A stretch of DNA of 62,493 bases. It comes from Acinetobacter sp. ANC 3781 (GTDB lineage Bacteria > Pseudomonadota > Gammaproteobacteria > Pseudomonadales > Moraxellaceae). The DNA lies in contig NZ_SJOH01000022.1 in the NCBI RefSeq assembly GCF_004331285.1, positions 1 to 62,493 of the forward strand, read 5' to 3'. The first letter of the stretch is position 1. Every line of letters starts with the position of its first letter. Below are positions 55,405 through 62,493 of this stretch, one piece after another. Made by a program: the position numbers and the translations under genes. Under the pieces are notes generated by a model. That model worked only from the letters and a program-made list of their open reading frames with translations, did no database searches and was not told the origin of the DNA.

Positions 55405-57054
55405 ATGTTAGATTATCAAACAACGGTTCAAGACTTTGATTTAAATACGATTGCAAGCCAGTATCTCTCCGGTTCCATACAGGCAGTGAATGCCTGTTAT
55501 GAATGTTGTGACCGTCATGCCAATTCCGATGCCATTGCCTTGTACTGGCATGGTAAAGATGGCCGTAAAGAACAATATAGCTTTGCCGAGCTCAAAAAAT
55601 ATTCTAGCCAGTTTGCCAATTTTCTTAAGTCTCAAGGCATTGGTAAAGGTGATCGTGTTTCCGGATTATTACCGCGTACCCCAGAGCTGATCATTACCAT
55701 TTTGGCAACTTGGCGCATTGGTGCAGTCTATCAACCTTTATTTACGGCCTTTGGTCCCAAAGCCATCGAGCATCGCATTCAGCTGGCGCAAAGCAAGCTG
55801 GTGGTGACTGATCTGGCGAATCGGGACAAATTATCCGAGATTAGCAACTGCCCGACGATTGTGACGGTACATGCCGAAACCCAGGCAGAACACTATCCGC
55901 ACGACCTCAGCTTCTGGACGGTATTAAACCGTCAGGCTGAAGCTTGTGAGCTGGAGATCCTGAATGTTGATGATCCATTTTTATTGATGTTTACCTCGGG
56001 CACCACTGGACCAGCGAAACCACTTAAAGTCCCGTTAAAAGCGCTGATTGCTTTTGCAAGCTATATGCAAAATGCCATTGGTCTGACTCCTGAAGATGCT
56101 TTCTGGAATATTGCCGATCCCGGCTGGGCCTACGGTTTGTATTACGCGATTACTGGCCCCTTAATGCTTGGACACTCGACCTTATTTTATGAAGGTGGTT
56201 TTAATGCGGAAAGTGTCTGCGAAATTGTTAAGGAATATGGCATTACCAATCTGGCTGGTGCACCGACCGCTTACCGCATGATGATGGCAGCTGACCCTGC
56301 TCAAATGGCAAAACTGCGCGGTAAATTACGCGTGGTTAGTAGTGCCGGAGAACCATTAAATCCGGAAGTGATCCGCTGGTTTAAAGACGTCCTTGATGCA
56401 CCTATTTATGACCACTATGGCCAAACTGAAGTCGGGATGGTGGTGTGCAATCATCATGCTCTGGAACATCCGGTCCGTTCAGGTTCGGCAGGCTTTGCCA
56501 GCCCGGGTTACCGGATTGCCGTTGTCGATGAACAGGGGCATGAATTAGCGGCTGACGTCCCGGGCATCCTGGCGGTCGATATCAGTCAGTCACCGATGAT
56601 GTGGTTCTCTGGCTATGAAGAAAGCCGTAAATCTCCCTTTGTCGGCCACTACTATTTAACCGGTGATACCGCGGAAATTCATACTGATGGCAGTATGAGT
56701 TTTGTCGGACGCAGTGACGATGTCATTACAACGTCAGGCTATCGGGTCGGCCCATTTGATGTAGAAAGTGCCTTGCTGGAACATGATGCCGTGATTGAAG
56801 CTGCGGTGATTGGTGTACCTGACCCCGAGCGTACTGAAGTGATTAAAGCCTTTGTGATTCTGGCGAATAATTTTGCAGCTTCGACCCATCTGGAAGAAGA
56901 GCTGGGTCAATTTGTGAAAAAGCGTTTGTCTGCACATGCCTATCCGCGCCTGATTGAATTCGTGACCGAATTGCCGAAAACCCCAAGCGGTAAAATTCAA
57001 CGTTTTTTACTCCGGAATCAGGAAATCAACAAGCAGCAATCCAAAACTGCATAA
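55405..57054 (+). CDS. Short-chain acyl-CoA synthetase (AMP-forming)
   Basis: The 549-residue adenylate-forming enzyme has the P-loop TSGTTGPAKPLKVP, the A5-like DHYGQTEVGM, YLTGDTAEIHTDGSMSFVGRSDDVITTSGYRVGPFDVE, and the terminal catalytic Lys in TPSGKIQRFLLR. Its place in a valine operon suggests isobutyrate, propionate or a similar short acid as substrate. It would feed isobutyryl-CoA to the dehydrogenase encoded next. Confidence 0.85.
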   Translation: MLDYQTTVQDFDLNTIASQYLSGSIQAVNACYECCDRHANSDAIALYWHGKDGRKEQYSFAELKKYSSQFANFLKSQGIGKGDRVSGLLPRTPELIITILATWRIGAVYQPLFTAFGPKAIEHRIQLAQSKLVVTDLANRDKLSEISNCPTIVTVHAETQAEHYPHDLSFWTVLNRQAEACELEILNVDDPFLLMFTSGTTGPAKPLKVPLKALIAFASYMQNAIGLTPEDAFWNIADPGWAYGLYYAITGPLMLGHSTLFYEGGFNAESVCEIVKEYGITNLAGAPTAYRMMMAADPAQMAKLRGKLRVVSSAGEPLNPEVIRWFKDVLDAPIYDHYGQTEVGMVVCNHHALEHPVRSGSAGFASPGYRIAVVDEQGHELAADVPGILAVDISQSPMMWFSGYEESRKSPFVGHYYLTGDTAEIHTDGSMSFVGRSDDVITTSGYRVGPFDVESALLEHDAVIEAAVIGVPDPERTEVIKAFVILANNFAASTHLEEELGQFVKKRLSAHAYPRLIEFVTELPKTPSGKIQRFLLRNQEINKQQSKTA

Positions 57055-57113
57055 CTCAATAAATTCAACAGATTGAATAAGAAGATTAAATAAAGAGATT
57101 GAAGGAAGCATCG

Positions 57114-58241
57114 ATGCAATTAACGGAAGAGCAAAAACTAATTCAGGATATGGCCAAAAGCTTCGCCCAGGAACAGATTAAACCCTTTGCCGGCGAGTGG
57201 GATCAAAAAGGTATCTTTCCTAAACAGGCCTTGGCCCAAATGGGAGAGCTGGGTTTTCTCGGCATGCTGATTCCCGAGGAATGGGGCGGCTCGGGCACAG
57301 GCACGCTGGCTTATGTTCTGGCCTTAGAAGAAGTCGCCGCGGCCGATGGTGCAACATCCGCGATTATGAGCGTACATAACTCGGTGGGTTGTGTGCCGAT
57401 TTTCAAGTTCGGCACTGAACAACAAAAGCAGCAATTTTTAAAGCCTTTAGCGCAAGGTGAAATGATTGGTGCCTTTGCTTTAACCGAACCGCATACCGGA
57501 TCGGATGCTGCCGCGATTAAAACTCGGGCGGTCAAGGACGGCGATCACTACATTCTGAATGGCGCCAAACAGTTCATTACCTCTGGACATAATGCCGGGA
57601 TGATTATTGTGTTTGCCGTGACTGATCCAGGCGCGGGCAAAAAAGGTATGAGTGCATTTTTAGTGCCGCGCGATACGCTCGGTTATGAAGTGATCCGGGT
57701 GGAAGAAAAACTGGGCCTGCATGCTTCGGATACCTGTCAGATTGCCTTAACCGATGTCCGCATTCATGAAAGTTTAAGACTTGGTGCAGAAGGCGAAGGT
57801 TTAAAAATTGCCCTAGCCAATCTGGAAGGTGGGCGGATCGGCATTGCCGCACAAGCGGTGGGGCTGGCACGGGCTGCTTTAGAAGAAGCCACCAAATATG
57901 CGCATGATCGTGTGGCTTTTGGTAAACCGATTTTTGAACAGCAGGCAATTTCCTTCAGGCTGGCCAGTATGGCGACTGAAATTGAAGCGGCACGACAACT
58001 GGTGCATTTTGCAGCACGCAAAAAAGAAGCCGGTGAAGCCTGTTTAACCGAAGCCTCTATGGCCAAGCTCTTTGCTTCGGAAATGGCGGAACGCGTCTGT
58101 TCCAAAGCACTGCAGATTTTTGGCGGCTACGGTTATCTCAAAGATTTCCCGATTGAACGGATTTATCGCGATGCGCGTATTTGTCAGATTTATGAAGGCA
58201 CCAGTGATATTCAGCGCCTGGTGATTGCACGCAGCCTCTAA
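57114..58241 (+). CDS. Acyl-CoA dehydrogenase, probably isobutyryl-CoA
   Basis: The ATG at 57114 follows GAAGGAAGC; a TTG at 57099 is less likely. The 375-residue flavoenzyme has [17 protein letters not shown], a C-terminal [20 protein letters not shown] with the catalytic Glu, and [18 protein letters not shown]. Length and motifs fit short/branched-chain acyl-CoA dehydrogenases. In this operon the logical reaction is isobutyryl-CoA to methacrylyl-CoA. Confidence 0.9.
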   Translation: MQLTEEQKLIQDMAKSFAQEQIKPFAGEWDQKGIFPKQALAQMGELGFLGMLIPEEWGGSGTGTLAYVLALEEVAAADGATSAIMSVHNSVGCVPIFKFGTEQQKQQFLKPLAQGEMIGAFALTEPHTGSDAAAIKTRAVKDGDHYILNGAKQFITSGHNAGMIIVFAVTDPGAGKKGMSAFLVPRDTLGYEVIRVEEKLGLHASDTCQIALTDVRIHESLRLGAEGEGLKIALANLEGGRIGIAAQAVGLARAALEEATKYAHDRVAFGKPIFEQQAISFRLASMATEIEAARQLVHFAARKKEAGEACLTEASMAKLFASEMAERVCSKALQIFGGYGYLKDFPIERIYRDARICQIYEGTSDIQRLVIARSL

Positions 58242-58260
58242 TTTTAAAAGGACTTATTTC

Positions 58261-59031
58261 ATGCAGTGGCAAATGATTTTATTAGAACAACGTAACGGCG
58301 TCGGGGTGATTACTTTAAACCGTCCGCAAGCATTAAATGCACTGAATAACCAGCTGATTGTTGAAATGAATCAGGCACTGGATCAGCTGGAAAAAGATCC
58401 GGCAATTGGCTGTATTGTGATTACCGGTTCGGAAAAAGCTTTTGCTGCCGGTGCCGATATTAAAGAAATGGCCGATCTGAATTTTCCACAAATCTATCTG
58501 GATGATTTTTTCAGTCTGGCCGATCGAATTGCTCAGCGCCGTAAACCTTTAATTGCCGCAGTGAGTGGCTATGCCTTGGGTGGTGGTTGTGAGCTGGCAT
58601 TGATGTGCGACTTTATTTACTGCGCTGATAATGCAAAATTTGGTCTACCTGAAGTGACCTTAGGCGTGTTACCCGGCATTGGTGGTACCCAGCGTTTAAC
58701 CTTGGCGATTGGTAAGGCCAAAGCCATGGAAATGTGCCTGACTGCACGGCAGATGGGGGCGCAGGAAGCGGAACAAAATGGTTTGGTGGCTCGGGTATTT
58801 GCTAAGGAAGAATTACTGGAGCAAACCCTGCAAGCTGCCGAAAAAATTGCTGAAAAGTCGCTTACTGCCGTGATGATGATTAAAGAATCAATTAATCGGG
58901 CCTTTGAAGTGAGCCTGGCTGAAGGCCTGCGCTTTGAACGCCGGGTGTTCCATTCCATTTTTGCAGGTTCCGATCAAAAGGAAGGCATGCTGGCCTTTGT
59001 GGAAAAACGCCCAGCCAAATTTACCCATTAA
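58261..59031 (+). CDS. Enoyl-CoA hydratase
   Basis: The ATG at 58261 follows AAAAGGA. The 256-residue crotonase-fold enzyme has FAAGADIKEMADL, the oxyanion-hole and active-site segment AVSGYALGGGCELALMCDF, and the two catalytic Glu residues near FGLPEVTLGVLPGIGGTQRL. It should hydrate methacrylyl-CoA to 3-hydroxyisobutyryl-CoA. Confidence 0.92.
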   Translation: MQWQMILLEQRNGVGVITLNRPQALNALNNQLIVEMNQALDQLEKDPAIGCIVITGSEKAFAAGADIKEMADLNFPQIYLDDFFSLADRIAQRRKPLIAAVSGYALGGGCELALMCDFIYCADNAKFGLPEVTLGVLPGIGGTQRLTLAIGKAKAMEMCLTARQMGAQEAEQNGLVARVFAKEELLEQTLQAAEKIAEKSLTAVMMIKESINRAFEVSLAEGLRFERRVFHSIFAGSDQKEGMLAFVEKRPAKFTH

Positions 59032-59059
59032 TAAGAAATTCATGATAGGAACAAAAAGA

Positions 59060-60127
59060 ATGAGTGATGAAAATAATTTAGCGATTCGGATCACAGGAGG
59101 TCTGGGCATCATCAGCCTGGACCGCACCAGCCATTTAAATGCCTTAACCCTGCCGATGATCCAAGGCATTCAGGCGCAACTCGATCAGTGGCGCCATGAG
59201 CCAGAAGTGCAAGCCATCTTGATTAATTCCAACAGTCCCAAGGCGTTCTGTGCTGGAGGAGATATCCGCTATCTGTATGACAGCTATCAGGCCGGCAATA
59301 CCCAATATCAGGATTTTTTTGCCACTGAATATAAGATGCTGAGCACCTTGCGTAATTTTCCAAAGGCCGTGATCGTGATGATGGATGGCTATGTACTGGG
59401 TGGAGGCTTTGGATTGGCTCAGGCCTGTCATATCAAGGTTGCCAGTGAAAAATCACGTTTTGCCATGCCCGAAACTGCGATTGGATTTTTCCCGGATGTT
59501 GGAGCGACCTATTTTTTGTCCCGACTGGATGAAGTCGGTGTCTATATGGCATTGACCGGTGAGCAGATCAGCAGCAGTGATGCGCTTCATTTGGATCTGG
59601 TCGATTATCATGTCCCAAGTGAACGTTTTGCTGAATTACAGGCTAGCTTAGCTGATGCACCTATTTTAACCAATATTGAAATCAGAAATATTATCAGCAC
59701 TTTTATCACCGATCCGGCAGAAAGCGAATTACAAAAACGTGCAGACTTGATTAACCAGCATTTTGCTTATCAAAATCTGGATGAAATTGAACACAGTCTG
59801 GCGCATGAAAAGGAGGTTGCCAATCAAGCTTGGGCAGACACAACCTTGGCCACCTTGCAACAACGTCCGGTCATGGCGAAACAAACCAGTTTGAAGTTAC
59901 AGCAGGTGGGGCAAAACCTATCGCTGGAAAAATGCATGCAGCTTGAACGCGACTTACAGGACGTCTGGTTAGAGCAGGGCGATTTTATTGAGGGGGTTCG
60001 TGCGCTGATTATTGATAAAGACAAGAACCCACAGTGGCGAACCGAGAATGCAGAATTTGAAAAAACGCTGGAAAAGCTCTGGCCGGTCTGGACTAAGCAA
60101 CGGATAGATTCGCTTTGTTATAAATAA
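59060..60127 (+). CDS. 3-hydroxyisobutyryl-CoA hydrolase
   Basis: The ATG at 59060 has AGGA in range; 59042 is an alternative. The 355-residue crotonase-family protein has AFCAGGDIRYLYDSYQAG, DGYVLGGGFGLAQACH and MPETAIGFFPDVGATYFLSRL. Together with the longer C-terminal part (EGVRALIIDKDKNPQW), these mark the HIBYL-CoA hydrolase branch. It releases 3-hydroxyisobutyrate for MmsB, closing the valine pathway encoded here. Confidence 0.92.
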   Translation: MSDENNLAIRITGGLGIISLDRTSHLNALTLPMIQGIQAQLDQWRHEPEVQAILINSNSPKAFCAGGDIRYLYDSYQAGNTQYQDFFATEYKMLSTLRNFPKAVIVMMDGYVLGGGFGLAQACHIKVASEKSRFAMPETAIGFFPDVGATYFLSRLDEVGVYMALTGEQISSSDALHLDLVDYHVPSERFAELQASLADAPILTNIEIRNIISTFITDPAESELQKRADLINQHFAYQNLDEIEHSLAHEKEVANQAWADTTLATLQQRPVMAKQTSLKLQQVGQNLSLEKCMQLERDLQDVWLEQGDFIEGVRALIIDKDKNPQWRTENAEFEKTLEKLWPVWTKQRIDSLCYK

Positions 60128-60193
60128 TCGGAATTTATTTTAAATAACGAAGTGGGTCACGGATGACACTGCTCAAAAATACAAGAGGGATAT

Positions 60194-61546
60194 ATGCAAC
60201 CCGTACAACAATCACAGTCTCAAGCCAAAAAGTCTTCCCACCGTTTGGCTGGTATATCCAGTATGGTGGGCACCACCATTGAATGGTACGATTTTTTTAT
60301 TTATGGTGCAGCTGCCGCACTAATTTTCAATAAACTCTTCTTTCCTAACCTCGATCCCTTGATGGGTGTAATGGCTGCATTTGCGACTTATGCAGTGGGA
60401 TTTATTGGCCGGCCTTTGGGCGGAATTGTGTTTGGTCATTTTGGAGACAAAATTGGCCGTAAAGCCATGTTATTGACGACTCTAATTATGATGGGTATCC
60501 CCACCGTTCTCATTGGTTTATTGCCGACTTATGAAAGTATTGGCTATTGGGCTACGGTCTGTCTGGTCATACTGCGCTTTATACAAGGTATGGCCATGGG
60601 AGGAGAATGGGGTGGTGCTGTTTTAATGGCAGTTGAACATGCACCCGAAGGAGGCAAAGGATTTTGGGGCAGTTTACCTCAGGCAAGTGCGGGTGGCGGG
60701 CTGATGCTGGCATCGATCGCTCTGGGGCTAGTGTCTATGTTGCCAGAAGCCAGCCTATTTAGTTGGGGGTGGCGAATTCCATTCCTTGCAAGCATTGTAC
60801 TTTTAGGGGTGGGCTGGTATATACGGGTCAAAGTACCTGAATCCCCAGATTTTGAAAAAGTTAAAGACCAGGCACAAGAAATTAAAGTTCCGGCTTTGCA
60901 AGTTTTCAAAAATCATCCTCGAGAGCTTTTAACCATTATTTTTGCACGTGCTGCTGAGAATGCATGGTTCTATATTGCTTCCACCTTTGCACTCGCCTAT
61001 ACCACTACAAAACTGGGGATTCCCCGTCAGGACATTTTATTTGCAACTATTTGCGGTGGTGGCTTGATCATGATTATGACGCCTTTATTTGGGCACCTGT
61101 CCGATAAGGTGGGTCAAAGAAACATGTTTATGTTTGGTCTGGTGATACTTTCACTTTATTGCTATCCATTTTTCAGTATGTTGGATACCAAAGATCCACT
61201 ATTGGTCTGGACTGCAATCGTATTAGGCATTGGTGTGGTTTTCCCGCTGATGTATGCACCACAATCCCAGTTATTCGCCCGACAATTCCCGACCGAAATT
61301 CGATATAGCGGCATTTCAATTTCTGTGCAATTTGCTGGAGTCATTGGTGGAGGGTTAGCTCCCCTAATTGCAACTAAGCTTTTAAGTGTAGGTGAGGGCA
61401 GTCCTCATTTGATTATCAATTACATTATGGGTATGGCGATCTTTGCGATCTTTTGTACATTTTTTATGAAGAGTGACAAATTGAATCTTCAAGCATCTCA
61501 AGTAATGGTAAAAAATCCAACAGAAACAGATTTATCCCGTCCTTAA
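60194..61546 (+). CDS. MHS-family metabolite:proton symporter
   Basis: The 450-residue MFS protein has the MHS hallmark MVGTTIEWYDFFIYGAAAALIF, then GFIGRPLGGIVFGHFGDKIGRK and RFIQGMAMGGEWGGAVLMAVEHAP, with about 12 helices. Relatives import shikimate, citrate, proline/betaine or short acids. The start follows GAGGGA, 66 bases after the hydrolase stop. It may take up a substrate for the preceding operon, but the specificity cannot be read. Confidence 0.88.
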   Translation: MQPVQQSQSQAKKSSHRLAGISSMVGTTIEWYDFFIYGAAAALIFNKLFFPNLDPLMGVMAAFATYAVGFIGRPLGGIVFGHFGDKIGRKAMLLTTLIMMGIPTVLIGLLPTYESIGYWATVCLVILRFIQGMAMGGEWGGAVLMAVEHAPEGGKGFWGSLPQASAGGGLMLASIALGLVSMLPEASLFSWGWRIPFLASIVLLGVGWYIRVKVPESPDFEKVKDQAQEIKVPALQVFKNHPRELLTIIFARAAENAWFYIASTFALAYTTTKLGIPRQDILFATICGGGLIMIMTPLFGHLSDKVGQRNMFMFGLVILSLYCYPFFSMLDTKDPLLVWTAIVLGIGVVFPLMYAPQSQLFARQFPTEIRYSGISISVQFAGVIGGGLAPLIATKLLSVGEGSPHLIINYIMGMAIFAIFCTFFMKSDKLNLQASQVMVKNPTETDLSRP

Positions 61547-61607
61547 TATCCATAAATAGAATTTAATCAGTTAAATAAACGAACAGTGAAATAAAGCATT
61601 ATTTTCT

Positions 61608-61638
61608 GGTCTTGGGAACAGGAGATATTTCCAAGATC
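61608..61638 (+). terminator. Possible terminator after the symporter
   Basis: GGTCTTGGGA and TTTCCAAGATC can pair with two G-T pairs around a short loop, about 60 bases past the stop. No T-run follows. Weak evidence. Confidence 0.3.
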
Positions 61639-61753
61639 AGAATATCTGGATGAGGCCTAATTTAAGATCAGGTGTTTATATTGCATCTTTTGGGATTAGA
61701 TTTTAAAAAATTTATAGCGCCAGCATTTTTTCAGCACCCCTTATTAAACTGAG

Positions 61754-62220
61754 CTATTTTTCGCAAAATTCTGAAAATAATTCCAAACAGATTTTCCGGA
61801 GCCATTGATTATTTGGATTATTAGGGCAGCGAGCATGCCAATGTTGCTTCACGCTATATCCGGGAAAAGAATAGGGAGAAGCCAAAACTTTAATCTCACC
61901 TCGAGCTTCCAGGAATTTACTCAAATAAACTGGAATCGTTGCAATTGCATCGGTGTATAAGAGTAGTCCCTAATAGCCGTGGATGGGGGACTGGCAATCA
62001 CGGTATATTCCTGTCGAAAAAGGGTTGGCTGATAAAAACCTGCTTCTAATTGAAGCAGAAAACCAATATTAAGATGATTTCCCCCTTCTGCCATTAATGC
62101 AGGTGTACTGATCTCAATTGGCACGATGCTGAGACGAATATAGGGTGCATTTTAACGTAGATAACCGACGAGTTTTGGCAATAAAACCAGATGACTGATA
62201 TCTGTCATAATTTGAATCTA
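61754..62220 (-). pseudogene. Truncated, frameshifted LysR-type regulator
   Basis: The minus strand encodes the effector domain of a LysR regulator in broken frames: MTDISHLVLLPKLVGYLR near 62150-62208, APYIRLSIVPIEISTPALMAEGG near 62090-62150, IGFLLQLEAGFYQPTLFRQEY near 62010-62075. The normal C-terminal end has QHWHARCPNNPNNQWLRKI and a stop at 61754-61756. The helix-turn-helix part is missing, and an in-frame stop and a frameshift interrupt it. It is a relic. Confidence 0.6.
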
Positions 62221-62274
62221 AACTTATCAAGAATCTGTTGCTACATCAGGATAATTTACGTGGTCAGTAAACGT

Positions 62275-62385
62275 AATTATATCGGGTTTTGAAGCCTTCA
62301 ATATTTTAGGCATGATTTCCCAAGGTTATGGTATTGGATTGATGAGCCTAACTGAAAATTTGGACAGCAAGATTAAGGCTCAGTA
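62275..62385 (+). pseudogene. Fragment of a second LysR effector domain
   Basis: An open run ending at a stop at 62383-62385 reads SGFEAFNILGMISQGYGIGL, close to the late effector-domain segment of LysR regulators. No start or upstream domain is in frame. The remaining bases to the window end (62386-62493) show nothing recognisable. Confidence 0.3.
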
Positions 62386-62493
62386 AGAAAAGCTCAGTTA
62401 AAAGTAATTATATCGGGCTGGTCTATATAAAATGTCTACTCTTTTACCTTAAAAATATATGATTTATCATCTATTTTTAAGGATTAGATTTTT

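Overview
The window reads as Acinetobacter (or a very close relative). The DNA is A+T-rich. The catechol genes and their LysR regulator match, from memory, the A. baylyi ADP1 Cat proteins nearly motif for motif. The order amidase, flavin monooxygenase, SnoaL, Rieske alpha/beta, SDR, reductase, flavin reductase matches the indole-3-acetate (iac) operon of A. baumannii. All family calls were made by eye from the translated sequence; no search was run.

Left end (1-1400): iteron-like direct repeats, a fragment of an IS5-family transposase, and a frameshifted PobR/PcaU-type IclR regulator relic. 1428-14803: five same-strand genes for exported proteins made of DUF11-like beta-sandwich repeats. They include a 2004-residue protein with a C-terminal outer-membrane barrel and a protein with an OmpA-type peptidoglycan-binding domain. 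A solitary tyrosine integrase follows, with a 35-bp palindrome upstream.

16.6-50.9 kb: a catabolic island bracketed by two decayed IS5-family transposase relics in the same orientation. It holds an MFS importer, an AraC regulator, an opine-dehydrogenase-like and a 3-hydroxyacyl-CoA-dehydrogenase-like gene, the iac operon with its divergent MarR regulator, a penicillin-G-acylase-like lipoprotein, a branched-chain-type ABC importer, and a ketopantoate-reductase/aldolase pair. It also holds a complete catechol ortho-cleavage operon (catBCAIJFD), catM and an OprD-type porin. Together these would import an indole-acetyl (or similar aryl-acetyl) compound, possibly as an amide conjugate, convert it to catechol, and pass it to succinyl-CoA and acetyl-CoA.

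The most unexpected signal is a composite regulatory motif, RGTAT-N6-ATACY-N9-ATGGAAWATTACA. It occurs three times with identical spacing: upstream of the MFS importer, the acylase and the porin. These would act at the inner membrane, the periplasm and the outer membrane on one uptake route, so the motif suggests one regulon.

50.9-62.5 kb: a DJ-1/PfpI protein, a LysR regulator, a valine (isobutyrate) degradation operon (mmsA, mmsB, acyl-CoA synthetase, acyl-CoA dehydrogenase, enoyl-CoA hydratase, 3-hydroxyisobutyryl-CoA hydrolase), an MHS-family transporter, and decayed LysR sequence. No tRNA, rRNA or CRISPR array was seen.
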